A program made the translations under genes and the position numbers. From Oscillospiraceae bacterium (GTDB lineage: Bacteria > Bacillota > Clostridia > Oscillospirales > Ruminococcaceae), in the NCBI GenBank assembly GCA_902362965.1, contig CABIYQ010000006.1, positions 124,001 through 188,000 of the forward strand: 64,000 nucleotides of DNA, given 5' to 3'. Below are positions 1 through 9,043 of this stretch, in pieces (within the stretch, counting starts at the first letter, position 1; every line of letters starts with the position of its first letter). The notes under the pieces were generated by a model that had not been told where the DNA came from, did not search any database, and saw nothing but the letters and a program-made list of their open reading frames with translations.

Positions 1-224
1 TGCCAGTTGGAATCAATATATTCTGCTGTGTAATTTCCGGATTCGTTATGAATATCTACCTTATCAATGGAATTTTCATCAATATTAAAAAGTATGAGCT
101 TATTGGCCTCTTCAGTTTCTTTTTTTGTTTTATTTGAATTAAGATGATCAGCCAGAAAATAAATGCCCAGTGATGCAATTAATACTACAGCCATTATTGC
201 TATGGCTATTTTTATGCGTTTCAT
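1..224 (-). CDS. DUF4340-type protein, N-terminal part (cut by window edge)
   Basis: Partial gene on the minus strand, running off the left edge after about 74 codons. It begins MKRIKIAIAIMAVV, a Lys/Arg start followed by one hydrophobic segment (residues about 4-25), then a polar stretch rich in Asn, Lys and Glu. Its ATG overlaps the TAA of the preceding gene (TAATG), and a good AAAGGAG site lies about 7 bases upstream. It is the last visible member of an ABC operon with ATPase, permease and GldG-like genes. In that gene order the fourth member is usually a DUF4340 membrane-anchored extracytoplasmic protein. The family call rests on context and the N-terminus, since the diagnostic part lies outside the window. 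Confidence 0.72.
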   Translation of the reverse strand, partial: MKRIKIAIAIMAVVLIASLGIYFLADHLNSNKTKKETEEANKLILFNIDENSIDKVDIHNESGNYTAEYIDSNW

Positions 225-1708
225 TACGAATTTCTCCTTTTAATCCAGATGATTACGCCTGCCGCTGCAACAACAATAGGCGATGCACACAATATAACCA
301 GAATTACGTTTGTATCAGATTCGCTTTCAAGAGTCATATAGTCGTAAGTTTTTTCTCTTGCGGGAATGCCCATGTTTACGTCGCTGTTGTACATCCATGT
401 AATTGTACTGAGGTAAAGGTAAACGGGAACAATAGCGTAATCTTCCTGAAGATGTTCATCGTCAATAAATTCCGCATTACCCATAACGACCATTTTTGAA
501 TTGTTTCTTGTTGGGTCTTCAGAATATGCGGCAAGGTAAAGAATACCGCTTATATCCTCAGGATCTACTTCAGGACCTCCGTATGATTCGCCGTATGCCG
601 AATCATATGTTTCAATAAGAGGACAGATATTCAGATTGCTGTAATTGTCGCCCTGATACTCAAAAAATGAACGTGATTCCGGCATATAAGGAATAAGCGA
701 GTTTTCTTCAATAAGTGCGGAAGTAAGATCCGTCAGATTTTCATTTTCTTTCTTCATGTCTGTAATATCTACCAGATTTACCATTATTTCATACTTGTCT
801 CCTGAAACATGTTTTGAAGAATCTGTTTCATAAACACGATTATAATCCATACCGAGACAGTATTCATGCATAAGCTCCAGAATGTTTTTATATTCGGTAT
901 CGTCTCCGTTAGGGGAGAGAAGCAGCGATAAATTTCCGCCTTTGTCCATGTAATCGTCAATTTTCTGTTTTTCATCGTCAGTTATATCTTTTTTCGGAGC
1001 CGGCACAATAATTATAGCCGCATCGTCCGGTACTGCTTCTTCAGTTGTAAGATTTAATTCTTTTGCTTCGTAGTTATAATTTTTAAGATTTTTTCTAAAA
1101 CTTGTATAGTTGTCGTCGATGGATTTTTCTCCGTGTCCGGTAAGGAAATAGACAGAAGGGACTTCGCCTTCAACTACGGACTTAATAGCGCCAGTTATAT
1201 AATTTTCACCTTGAAAATAAGCGTTTTCAGCAATAAAGTTTCCTGACGAATCATAGTCGCCCTCATATACGTACATGGAAGTGCCGGGAATACGCTTTAT
1301 TATATCTCCGCATTTTACGACGATATCACCCGATTTTATATTGAGATAGCCGCTGGGGTTAAGCTCGTTTACAATATCCGGATTTGTATCGGGATCAATA
1401 TCTATAAAGTTGATATTTTCATATTCGGCATACTGATCCATCATAGTGGTAAATGCGATCATTTCATCGTCTTCTCTTACCTTATCCATTTCCATAAGCA
1501 GATATAAGTCAACCTTTTTATCCAGCTTTTCAAGATAATTTTTTGTTGTACTGCTCAGACTGTAAAGTTTATTAGGCGTCATATCCATTTTAACGTCAAG
1601 AAAAGAAGCTGCTACATTTATTAATATAACTGCTATCAGGAGCATTACAGCAAATATCCACGCTATAGTGGTAAATTTTGCATTCTTTTTTGATTTTTTT
1701 GTACTCAT
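224..1708 (-). CDS. GldG-like ABC transporter auxiliary protein
   Basis: A 494-residue protein with an N-terminal membrane anchor (about residues 14-36), a large extracytoplasmic region and a C-terminal membrane helix (about 468-488) ending in KRRNS. The middle has the layout of the GldG/ABC_transp_aux family: an early segment with TPNKLYSLS and TKNYLEKL, then a later part with FLTGHGEKS. This family accompanies ABC-2 permeases of the gliding-motility GldA-F-G type, but in Firmicutes its substrate is unknown. It sits 5 bases after the permease gene and its stop overlaps the start of the next gene, so it is translationally coupled in the same operon. No catalytic motif is visible. Confidence 0.85.
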   Translation of the reverse strand: MSTKKSKKNAKFTTIAWIFAVMLLIAVILINVAASFLDVKMDMTPNKLYSLSSTTKNYLEKLDKKVDLYLLMEMDKVREDDEMIAFTTMMDQYAEYENINFIDIDPDTNPDIVNELNPSGYLNIKSGDIVVKCGDIIKRIPGTSMYVYEGDYDSSGNFIAENAYFQGENYITGAIKSVVEGEVPSVYFLTGHGEKSIDDNYTSFRKNLKNYNYEAKELNLTTEEAVPDDAAIIIVPAPKKDITDDEKQKIDDYMDKGGNLSLLLSPNGDDTEYKNILELMHEYCLGMDYNRVYETDSSKHVSGDKYEIMVNLVDITDMKKENENLTDLTSALIEENSLIPYMPESRSFFEYQGDNYSNLNICPLIETYDSAYGESYGGPEVDPEDISGILYLAAYSEDPTRNNSKMVVMGNAEFIDDEHLQEDYAIVPVYLYLSTITWMYNSDVNMGIPAREKTYDYMTLESESDTNVILVILCASPIVVAAAGVIIWIKRRNS

Positions 1709-1713
1709 TTATA

Positions 1714-2445
1714 TTACCCCCTGCTCCAGCGTCTTTTTTCAACGGAAATAATGGTGAATCCGACAAAAAGCACTGTTGATGTTATAAAGAATATCAGATC
1801 AGCTATGCTGAAAAGTCCCTGAGAGAAAGAAACAAATCTTTCCTGAGTTGAAAAGCTTCCGATAATTTGTGCAGCCTTAGGAAGATTTGTAAATAATCCG
1901 CTGTCTTTGAAATTATCAATAAATATAAGTATAATCATAGCGCCTTCTCCAAGAATACCGGCAATAATAGGACTTTCAGTAAACGACGACATAAGCATTC
2001 CTACTGCAATGCAGACAAGTCCCCAAAGGAAAAATCCCAGATAACCGCAGATCAGACTAGACCAGATTACTTCGCCTGTAAGAACAGTAATGAGGGGATA
2101 GAACAGTGTAAGCACAAGCATCATAAGAAATACGGTTGAAACAGCTAAAAATTTGGCAATTACAATCTGGAAAACATTTAAAGGACTGGTCATCAGCAGA
2201 ACTTCTGTTCCGCTTTTTCTTTCGTCGGCAAAGGTTCTCATTGTCAGCATAGGAATCAGCAGGATAAAGTAAAAGAAATTATTGTAGAAAACGTTGGGAA
2301 AAGAAAATTTAAACTGATGTCCGGAAAGATTTGAAATACCGTTTATAAAGCTGAGTGAAAATACCAGCAGGAAAAGTGCGGCAATAATGTACGCAAACGG
2401 CGAACAGTAATAGGAACGAAGCTCCTTTTTATATAGTGAAAACAT
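1714..2445 (-). CDS. ABC-2 type transporter permease, GldF-like
   Basis: Polytopic inner-membrane protein of about 243 residues with six hydrophobic segments, starting MFSLYKKELRSYYCSPFAYI, which matches the start of ABC-2 permeases of the GldF/YhaP type. The family motif region MRTFADERKSGTEVLLMTSP is present near residue 70. A longer reading frame exists to 2508, but the GGAGG in the 3' end of the ATPase gene sits 9 bases before the ATG at 2445, so this start is preferred. An ATG at 2454 lies right against the GGAGG. It would form the membrane channel driven by the ATPase encoded just upstream. The transported substrate cannot be read from sequence. Confidence 0.87.
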   Translation of the reverse strand: MFSLYKKELRSYYCSPFAYIIAALFLLVFSLSFINGISNLSGHQFKFSFPNVFYNNFFYFILLIPMLTMRTFADERKSGTEVLLMTSPLNVFQIVIAKFLAVSTVFLMMLVLTLFYPLITVLTGEVIWSSLICGYLGFFLWGLVCIAVGMLMSSFTESPIIAGILGEGAMIILIFIDNFKDSGLFTNLPKAAQIIGSFSTQERFVSFSQGLFSIADLIFFITSTVLFVGFTIISVEKRRWSRG

Positions 2446-2446
2446 A

Positions 2447-3469
2447 TTATTCATCCTCCTTTTCGGAAAAATCCTCGCTGTAATAAGGATTGTCCGAATC
2501 CATTTCATTAAGAAGATCCTTAAGACCTTTCTTCTTCGGAGCCTGTGCGGTTAATTTTACAAAAACTTCCTCAAGATCCGGTTTTTCGCTCTTTACTTCG
2601 TCAATGACAAAGTCTTTTTTTATCAGAGCCGTCATAATATTTTTTCTGACTTCGTCTTTTTCAATTTCTATTTTATATGTATAAATTTCCGGTTCTTCAA
2701 AAGTAATATCGTTGATATCGGATACTCCAGGTACTTTTTTTATACATTCTGAAACAGCGTCCTTGCCGCCTTCGATTTTCATAATAAGTACGGTAGAAGT
2801 TCCCAGACTGTTTTCAAGGTTTTTAATACTGTCCACTGCTCTGATTTCACCGTGACTGATAATAACTACTCTTTCACATACAGCCTGAATTTCGGCAAGG
2901 ATATGAGAACTTAATATAATAGTATGGTCTTTTTTCAGGGACTTGATAAGATTTCTGACTTCAATTACCTGATTGGGGTCCAGACCTACCGTAGGTTCGT
3001 CGAGAATAAGATATTTCGGATCTCCCAGAAGAGCCTGAGCAAAGCCGACACGCTGCCTGTAGCCTTTAGAAAGGTTGCGGATAAGCCTTTTTTCGACATC
3101 CTTAATTTTCAGTTTTTCCATAGCGGATTCTACCTGCTGGTTTCGTTCGTTTCTTTTAACTCCTTTAATGCCTGCGACGAATTTCAGGTATTCCTTTACT
3201 TTCATATCAAGGTATACAGGCGGAATCTCTGGAAGATAACCTATCATTTTTTTTGCTTCCGAGGGATTTTCGGAAATATCCAGACCGTTTATAGTCACTG
3301 TACCGCTTGTAGACGGCAAAAACCCCGTAATAATGTTCATTGTAGTTGATTTTCCGGCGCCGTTAGGTCCGAGGAATCCCAGAATTTCGTTGTCGTTGAC
3401 CGTAAAACTAAGGTTTTTGACAGCGGCATTGCGACCGTAAAACTTCGTAAGATTTTTTATTTCGATCAT
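2447..3469 (-). CDS. ABC transporter ATP-binding protein, GldA/CcmA-like
   Basis: A 340-residue ATPase with Walker A GPNGAGKST (about residue 34), signature LSKGYRQRVG, Walker B YLILDEPTVGLDP and the switch histidine in ILSSHIL. The C-terminal 120 residues form the extra regulatory domain common in ABC-2 export ATPases, ending in an acidic tail. It is the first gene of the minus-strand operon, followed by permease, GldG-like and DUF4340-like genes. The signature is LSKGY rather than LSGGQ, which is common in this subfamily. It is a cytoplasmic motor for an ABC-2 exporter of unknown substrate. Confidence 0.92.
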   Translation of the reverse strand: MIEIKNLTKFYGRNAAVKNLSFTVNDNEILGFLGPNGAGKSTTMNIITGFLPSTSGTVTINGLDISENPSEAKKMIGYLPEIPPVYLDMKVKEYLKFVAGIKGVKRNERNQQVESAMEKLKIKDVEKRLIRNLSKGYRQRVGFAQALLGDPKYLILDEPTVGLDPNQVIEVRNLIKSLKKDHTIILSSHILAEIQAVCERVVIISHGEIRAVDSIKNLENSLGTSTVLIMKIEGGKDAVSECIKKVPGVSDINDITFEEPEIYTYKIEIEKDEVRKNIMTALIKKDFVIDEVKSEKPDLEEVFVKLTAQAPKKKGLKDLLNEMDSDNPYYSEDFSEKEDE

Positions 3470-3577
3470 TTATATACCATGCCTTTCATAATTTATCGGA
3501 TAAGCTCCGTTGGATTTTTTAGAAATTAAAACCCTTTATTAAATGTGGTTATACACCTAAACATTATCCCAGAAAAA

Positions 3578-3596
3578 TGTTAATAAAGTATTAACA
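3578..3596. repeat. Perfect inverted repeat TGTTAATA-N3-TATTAACA
   Basis: Two 8-base arms are exact reverse complements around AAG. It lies about 110 bases upstream of the ABC ATPase start and 270 bases upstream of the GH48 promoter. It resembles a regulator site, but the half-site spacing differs from the Rex box seen before adhE. Confidence 0.5.
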
Positions 3597-3862
3597 AATT
3601 GTAACTATATTATTAACGTTTGTGTATTTTCCCCAAAAATTTCAAGTCTGATAAGAATATTCTAAAATAAAATTGTGAAATGCCTGTGAAGAATTATTGT
3701 AAATGGAATGAAGAGTATAAAAACAATATTAAAAATTATATTATATTAACAAAAAAATAAAGCGAATATCGGCGGTGTTGGCAAAATTAACAAAAGAAAA
3801 TCTTTCAGTCTGTGCAAGTATACAATTTTTCTTTTTTGTCTTTTGAGATTTTAGTTAAAGTG

Positions 3863-3891
3863 TTGACATTTGAAAACTGTTGATTTATAAT
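3863..3891 (+). promoter_or_regulatory. Consensus sigma70/sigmaA promoter for the GH48 gene
   Basis: TTGACA at 3863-3868 and TATAAT at 3886-3891 with a 17-base spacer, a perfect match to the housekeeping consensus. Expected transcription start is near 3898, giving a 5' leader of about 140 bases. Confidence 0.85.
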
Positions 3892-4038
3892 ATGATTATG
3901 AAATTTTATAGCGCAATTCGTGACGTTTTGTGACAAAGCTGTAAAATTTAAGCTGATAAAATGTGGCGAATCGGCTTAAAATTACGAAACGATATTTTTA
4001 TATTGTAAAACCATTTCAAAATGAGAGGGGAAATAGTG

Positions 4039-6906
4039 ATGATTCTTAAAAAGAAGAAAGCTGTTATTGCAGCGATTCTTTCAGCAGCACTTACAGCTAG
4101 TGCTGTTATGCCGACAGTTTCAGCCGGCACTAGAACCAAAGAAGAAGCGTACGGCGATTCAACTTACGCTCAGAGATTCCTGTCGTTGTATGATGACGTT
4201 ATTACAAACGGTGAAGAAAACGGCTATCTGAGTTCTAAAAATAAGGCTTCAGGCGGTTTCGGCGTTCCTTACCATGCAGTTGAAGAACTTATTATTGAAG
4301 CTCCTGACTACGGTCATGAAACAACTTCAGAAGCTATGTCATACATCGTTTGGATGGCAGCTATGAGAGACTACATTTCTCGTAAGGACGGCGTTACTAA
4401 AGAAGACGGCAGCGCTGTTGACCAGACAAACGATCTTGCTAAAGCTTGGAAAACAATGGAAATCATGATTCCGGCCATCGGCGGTTACGGCACTCAGTCT
4501 ACTTCAGACGGAATCAGTATTATGGATAAGACAGAGCTTAGTGCGACATATTCAGAAGAATGGGATACTCCTGAGACTTATCCGACAGCTATGCATACGG
4601 GTAACAACGGTATAAACCCAATTCATTCTCAGTATGCAAGTATTTACAGAAGCGATAAGGGTCTTTATCTGATGCACTGGCTGGCTGACGTTGACGACTG
4701 GTACGGATACGGCGGCGGCAATGGTAAATTTACATTTATCAATACATTCCAGCGTGGCGCGCAGGAATCCTGTTGGGAAACAGTTCCGCACCCTTGCGTA
4801 GAAGATCTTCAGTACGGTATGAAGGGTACAAGAGGTCTTAAAGGTATCTTTAATACAGATGAAAAGGTTTCAGAACAGTATGCATATACAAATGCGCCTG
4901 ACGCTGAAGACCGTGCTATTCAGGCTGTTTACGCTGCTAACAGATGGGGCGTAGGCGACAGTTCAATTTCAGCTCTTGCCGGTAAAATGGGTGACCAGCT
5001 GAGAAATAACATGTTTGATAAGTATTATAAGAAGATAGGTTGTCAGGATGAGTGGAACACGGCTAACAGCTATGAAGGCGCTCACTACTTGATGTCATGG
5101 TATACTTCATGGGGCGGTACAACTAGAAGTGATCAGGGCGCTTGGGCATGGCAGATCGGTGCCAGCCACTGTCACGAATTCTATCAGAACCCGCTTGCTG
5201 CTTATGCTCTTCTTGAAGATGATGATTTGAGAAACGGTATGAAGACGGGTAACCAGGCAATTAAGGATTACACAACATCACTTCAGAGACAGCTTGAATT
5301 CTATCTCTGGCTGCAGTCAGCTAATGGACCTATTGCCGGCGGTGCTACAAGTTCATGGCACGGCAGATATCTGAAATATGAATATCTTGCAGATGTAGAT
5401 AAAGAATATATTGAAAAGTATGGTACAAATATTCCTACAACTTTCTATAATATGGCTTATCAGGAACACCCTGTATATGCTGACCCAGGTTCAAACCACT
5501 GGATTGGTAACCAGGTATGGGCAATTCAGCGTCTTGCAGAGCTTCGTTATGTAATTAAAACAGGTAATACAAATTCTTATGTTGAAGCAGTTAAGCTCCA
5601 GCAAGTGAAAAATGGTACTCCTACAGAAATGACAATAGAAGAAGCTCTTGATGCTATTCTTGACAGATGGGTTGAATGGTTCGTTAACGAAGTTGAACTT
5701 TATGATGACGGTTCATATACAATTCCTGCTACATTAGACTGGTACGGTCAGCCTAAGACATGGACCGGAACATATGATCCGGAGGCTAACAGTGATTTGA
5801 CATGTGAAGTAACAGCACGTGGAACTTCTGACCTCGGCTGTGTATCCTCACTTGCTAATACACTTATTTACTATGCTAAGAGCAATGATGTTGACTCTGA
5901 AGCAGCTTATAAGGACAGCGACAAGGTTGCAGAAAAGGCTCTTTATCTTGCTCATGAACTTCTTGATCGTGAATGGAATCTTGGACGTGATGATATCGGT
6001 CTGTCTATTGCAGAAACAAATGGAAGCATGGTAAGACTGTTTGAACAGGATGTATGGGTACCTACAAATTATAATGGTACAATGCCTAATGGTGATACAA
6101 TTGCTAATGGTGCTACTTTCTTAAGTATCCGTTCACAGTACCTCGGCGATAATAAGGATGGTACAAACAACAGCGCAAATGTTAAGTATGGTACAAGTAC
6201 AGAAATTGACGGTAAATACTACACTGACAACAGAGGCTATGTTGCTAAATTCAAGGAAGCTTATGATTCTGTCGGAGGTGCAAATGCATCAGCAGCAGAT
6301 AAAGAAGAAGCTATGAAGACTGTTGAACTTAATTATCATAGATTCTGGCATGCAGGCGATATTCTTATTGCTCTTGGTACAATGGCTGATCTTTATCCGG
6401 ATGTTGTTCCAGATAAGTCTAATGATGATGAACTTTCAGTTGAAAAGGATGTTATTGAAGTTGAAGTTGGTGAAACTGATACTATTAAGCCTAACAAGGA
6501 TGGCTGTACTTTTGAATCAGCAGATCCTTCAATCGCAACTGTAGATGAAAACGGTGTTGTAACAGGTGTTGCTAAAGGTGAAACTACTATTACTGTAACA
6601 TTGGGTGATGAAACAGTTGAAGTTAAGGTTATTGTAACTGATGGATCTACAATTCCTACAGAAAGCTTTAATCCAGATGATCTTATGTATGGAGATGCCA
6701 ATGTTGACGGGACTGTTGACTCAGCAGATATAGTTGTTCTTAACAAGTATCTCCTTAGTGAAGCACAATTCCCGCTTAAAAATGCAAAGGCTTATGAACA
6801 GGCACAGACTGTTTATGATGATGAAATTGACACAAAGGATGCAGTAGCTATTATTAATTATGTTCTTGGACTTATTGATATGGATGATTTAGGTCCTGCA
6901 AGATAA
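4039..6906 (+). CDS. GH48 cellulase with Big2 and C-terminal dockerin (cellulosomal exo-/processive cellulase)
   Basis: Secreted protein of 955 residues. The signal peptide covers about residues 1-30 (KKKK, hydrophobic core, cleavage near VSA-G). The GH48 catalytic module spans about 38-775 with EAPDYG and HETTSEA near residues 87-99; these hold the two glutamates corresponding to E44 and E55 of Clostridium cellulolyticum Cel48F, where E55 is the proposed acid. A bacterial Ig-like Big2 domain follows (about 795-870, ending ATVDENGVVTGVAKG), then a type I dockerin (about 883-950). GH48 enzymes release cellobiose from cellulose and are the major cellulosomal exo-enzyme. The first dockerin repeat is regular (GDANVDGTVDSAD); the second (YDDEIDTKDA) is degenerate. 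The ATG at 4039 is chosen because AGAGGGG lies 8 bases upstream; an ATG at 4021 contains that site. It is monocistronic with its own promoter and terminator. Confidence 0.95.
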   Translation: MILKKKKAVIAAILSAALTASAVMPTVSAGTRTKEEAYGDSTYAQRFLSLYDDVITNGEENGYLSSKNKASGGFGVPYHAVEELIIEAPDYGHETTSEAMSYIVWMAAMRDYISRKDGVTKEDGSAVDQTNDLAKAWKTMEIMIPAIGGYGTQSTSDGISIMDKTELSATYSEEWDTPETYPTAMHTGNNGINPIHSQYASIYRSDKGLYLMHWLADVDDWYGYGGGNGKFTFINTFQRGAQESCWETVPHPCVEDLQYGMKGTRGLKGIFNTDEKVSEQYAYTNAPDAEDRAIQAVYAANRWGVGDSSISALAGKMGDQLRNNMFDKYYKKIGCQDEWNTANSYEGAHYLMSWYTSWGGTTRSDQGAWAWQIGASHCHEFYQNPLAAYALLEDDDLRNGMKTGNQAIKDYTTSLQRQLEFYLWLQSANGPIAGGATSSWHGRYLKYEYLADVDKEYIEKYGTNIPTTFYNMAYQEHPVYADPGSNHWIGNQVWAIQRLAELRYVIKTGNTNSYVEAVKLQQVKNGTPTEMTIEEALDAILDRWVEWFVNEVELYDDGSYTIPATLDWYGQPKTWTGTYDPEANSDLTCEVTARGTSDLGCVSSLANTLIYYAKSNDVDSEAAYKDSDKVAEKALYLAHELLDREWNLGRDDIGLSIAETNGSMVRLFEQDVWVPTNYNGTMPNGDTIANGATFLSIRSQYLGDNKDGTNNSANVKYGTSTEIDGKYYTDNRGYVAKFKEAYDSVGGANASAADKEEAMKTVELNYHRFWHAGDILIALGTMADLYPDVVPDKSNDDELSVEKDVIEVEVGETDTIKPNKDGCTFESADPSIATVDENGVVTGVAKGETTITVTLGDETVEVKVIVTDGSTIPTESFNPDDLMYGDANVDGTVDSADIVVLNKYLLSEAQFPLKNAKAYEQAQTVYDDEIDTKDAVAIINYVLGLIDMDDLGPAR

Positions 6907-6955
6907 TAAGGTTTTTCATTTTAATTCCTTTTTTATAATTCCTATTTAATCCCTG

Positions 6956-6989
6956 AAAACCGGTCTTTAATAAAAGACCGGTTTTTTTC
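6956..6989 (+). terminator. Rho-independent terminator after the GH48 gene
   Basis: Stem ACCGGTCTTT / AAAGACCGGT with a 4-base loop, preceded by A-rich and followed by a run of seven T. A strong intrinsic terminator that separates the cellulase from yicC. Confidence 0.92.
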
Positions 6990-6998
6990 TTTTTTTAC

Positions 6999-7027
6999 TT
7001 GATTTCTTTATTCAGGAATGCTATAAT
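6999..7027 (+). promoter_or_regulatory. Promoter for the yicC-remA-gmk operon
   Basis: TTGATT, 17-base spacer and TATAAT lie just downstream of the GH48 terminator and 44 bases before the GTG start of yicC. Confidence 0.65.
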
Positions 7028-7071
7028 AAAATAATAGTATATTGTGAACAAATGTATGGGAGGATAATTTT

Positions 7072-7950
7072 GTGATTCGAAGTATGACAGGTTATGGACG
7101 CGAACAGAGAATTATTGATCAGCGTGAAATAACAGTTGAAATAAAATCGGTAAATCATAGATATTATGAATTTACTGCCCGTGTACCAAGAATATACGGC
7201 TTTATTGAGGAAAAACTTAAATCGTATATAAAAGATAGTATTTCAAGAGGTAAGGTTGAAGTAAATGTAACTATAAATAATTTAAATGGAAAGGAAGCAA
7301 ATATTAATGTGGACAAATTAATGGCGGCTGGGTATATAAATGCATTAAAAACCGCTAATAGTGAACTTAATTTGACCGACGACATAACACTTTCTACATT
7401 AATAAAGTTTTCGGATATTTTCAATGTACAGAAAGTTGCTGAAGATGAAGAAAAGATTTGGGGGGATGTTTGCAGTGTTGCAAAAGACGCATTGGCAAAA
7501 TTTATTGAAATGCGTCAGAAAGAAGGAGAACATCTGAAGGAAGATCTGATAGAAAAAATTAGAAATAATGAAGAAATACTTGAAATAATTGAACAAACGG
7601 CTCCTCTTACAGCGGAAAATTACCGGAGTAAATTATATGCAAAACTAAAAGAAGTGTTGGACGATACAAATATTGACGAGCAGCGAATCTTGACTGAAGC
7701 TGCGGTTTTTGCCGAAAAAATTGCTATAGATGAAGAAATTGTAAGACTGAAAAGTCATATGAAACAATTCAGAGAACTTCTTGAAACAGATGAACCTGTT
7801 GGAAGAAAACTTGATTTTCTTGTTCAGGAAATTAACAGAGAAATTAATACTATCGGTTCTAAGGCACAGAATCTCGAAATTACAAAGTGTGTTGTAAATA
7901 TGAAATCTGAGTCGGAAAAAATAAGGGAACAGATTCAGAATATAGAATAG
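7072..7950 (+). CDS. yicC: YicC/YloC family endoribonuclease
   Basis: A 292-residue protein beginning IRSMTGYGR, the family hallmark, with conserved ISRGKVEV and NHRYYE segments near the N-terminus and the C-terminal DUF1732 part around [14 protein letters not shown]. YicC proteins are cytoplasmic RNases; in E. coli YicC acts on small RNAs. The gene starts with GTG, 7 bases after GGGAGGA. It heads the conserved Firmicute order yicC-remA-gmk-rpoZ-priA, with remA 10 bases downstream. Length is typical and no unusual feature is seen. Confidence 0.93.
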   Translation: MIRSMTGYGREQRIIDQREITVEIKSVNHRYYEFTARVPRIYGFIEEKLKSYIKDSISRGKVEVNVTINNLNGKEANINVDKLMAAGYINALKTANSELNLTDDITLSTLIKFSDIFNVQKVAEDEEKIWGDVCSVAKDALAKFIEMRQKEGEHLKEDLIEKIRNNEEILEIIEQTAPLTAENYRSKLYAKLKEVLDDTNIDEQRILTEAAVFAEKIAIDEEIVRLKSHMKQFRELLETDEPVGRKLDFLVQEINREINTIGSKAQNLEITKCVVNMKSESEKIREQIQNIE

Positions 7951-7960
7951 AGAGGTTATC

Positions 7961-8215
7961 ATGCAGCTGATAAATATAGGGTTTGGAAATATGATATCTT
8001 CTTCAAAGCTGGTGGCAATTGTAAGTCCGGAATCAGCTCCGATAAAGCGTATTGTCCAGGAGGCAAGGGATACCGGACATCTGGTTGACGCTACTTACGG
8101 ACGAAGAACAAGAGCTGTAATTATTATGGACAGCGACCATATAATTTTATCTGCAATTCAGCCGGAAACGGTCGCAGCAAGACTTGACGAGGAGGAACAG
8201 CCTGAAGATGAATAA
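7961..8215 (+). CDS. remA: RemA/DUF370 family DNA-binding regulator
   Basis: An 84-residue protein starting [20 protein letters not shown] and containing [15 protein letters not shown], which identify the RemA (DUF370) family. In Bacillus subtilis RemA activates biofilm matrix and osmoprotection operons by wrapping DNA. Here its role is inferred only from family and from its conserved place between yicC and gmk. AGAGG precedes the ATG. Its 3' end overlaps the gmk start by 8 bases. Confidence 0.95.
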   Translation: MQLINIGFGNMISSSKLVAIVSPESAPIKRIVQEARDTGHLVDATYGRRTRAVIIMDSDHIILSAIQPETVAARLDEEEQPEDE

Positions 8216-8813
8216 GGGATTAATGATTGTGGTATCAGCTCCTTCCGGTTGCGGAAAGGGAACTGTTTTAAATGAAATTTTAAAGGATAAAAATTTTTAT
8301 TATTCAGTTTCTGCAACGACAAGAGCGCCAAGGGAAGGCGAAGCGGACGGAGTGAATTATCATTTTATCACCAAAGCTGAATTTGAAAAGCTAATTGCTG
8401 AAAACGGCATGCTCGAATATGCAAAATACTGTGATAATTATTACGGTACACCAAAGGAAATACTTGAGAAAAAAATGAATGAAGGTATAGACGTTATACT
8501 TGAAATAGAAGTGCAGGGGGCAATGCAGGTCAAGAGACTTTGTCCTGAAGCAGTATTTATTTTTATAGCTCCGCCGTCGATCGCCGAGCTTGAACGTCGT
8601 TTGAAAAAACGAGGTACAGAATCAGATGAGATTATTGCAAAAAGAGTTTCGGAAGCTGCCGGAGAGATCAGGCAGGCTGTAAATTATGATTATGTTGTTG
8701 TAAATGCAGCGCTTGAAGACGCTGTTGAAGATTTTAAAACAATTGTTAAAGCAGAAAAATTAAAAACTGCTTATTCTGAAAATTTAATTAATGAGGTGCT
8801 TGAAAATGCTTAG
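8208..8813 (+). CDS. gmk: Guanylate kinase
   Basis: Converts GMP to GDP in purine salvage and synthesis. The protein is about 201 residues with P-loop [10 protein letters not shown] near residue 11, the GMP-binding TTRAPREGE and YHFI segments, and the lid region [14 protein letters not shown] longer frame runs to 8184, but the ATG at 8208 (MNKGLMIVV) fits family N-termini and a GGAGG lies 12 bases upstream inside remA. The start overlaps the remA stop (ATGAATAA), indicating coupling. Confidence 0.96.
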   Translation: MNKGLMIVVSAPSGCGKGTVLNEILKDKNFYYSVSATTRAPREGEADGVNYHFITKAEFEKLIAENGMLEYAKYCDNYYGTPKEILEKKMNEGIDVILEIEVQGAMQVKRLCPEAVFIFIAPPSIAELERRLKKRGTESDEIIAKRVSEAAGEIRQAVNYDYVVVNAALEDAVEDFKTIVKAEKLKTAYSENLINEVLENA

Positions 8814-9021
8814 ACCAGCTATTACACAGTTAATTTCTAAAAATGACAGTTACTATTCCTTGGTAATAGGAGTAGCCAAAAGAGCAAGAGAAATTGCAGA
8901 CGAACTTGCAGAGGAAAAGAAAACTCTTGAAGAAAAACCGGTCAAGACAGCTGTTGAAGAATTCGCAGCAGGAAAGTATAAAATTCTGGAATATAAGCCG
9001 TCAGATAACGATGAAAATTGA
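8806..9021 (+). CDS. rpoZ: RNA polymerase omega subunit
   Basis: A 71-residue protein [20 protein letters not shown] with the omega core segment VAKRAREIADEL. Omega helps RNA polymerase assembly. The ATG at 8806 follows GAGGTG by 7 bases and overlaps the gmk stop codon by 8 bases. The usual gmk-rpoZ-priA order supports the call. The C-terminal tail (KILEYKPSDNDEN) is acidic, as is common in this family. Confidence 0.93.
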   Translation: MLRPAITQLISKNDSYYSLVIGVAKRAREIADELAEEKKTLEEKPVKTAVEEFAAGKYKILEYKPSDNDEN

Positions 9022-9043
9022 TTTTAATGGAGGCGCTTGAGGT

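Larger units (their letters stand above)
3470..4038. other. Long divergent intergenic region with no gene
   Basis: About 570 bases between the minus-strand ABC operon and the GH48 gene. No convincing reading frame is present. It is very AT-rich, with several A/T runs. It contains an inverted repeat at 3578-3596 (TGTTAATA, 3-base loop, TATTAACA), a TTGACA-17-TATAAT promoter at 3863-3891 and a leader of about 120 bases before the GH48 start. The leader shows no hairpin that I can call with confidence. Confidence 0.7.

Noticed and set aside
224..499. Forward reading frame within the GldG-like gene
   Set aside because: Antisense shadow of the minus-strand gene, no ribosome site, low-complexity translation.
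3578..3596. Rex site upstream of the ABC/GH48 intergenic region
   Set aside because: Half sites TGTTAA and TTAACA are 7 bases apart, not 4, so it does not fit the Rex box; kept only as an inverted repeat.
3948..4139. Minus-strand frame over the GH48 start
   Set aside because: Overlaps the signal peptide coding region and promoter leader; no ribosome site or family match.
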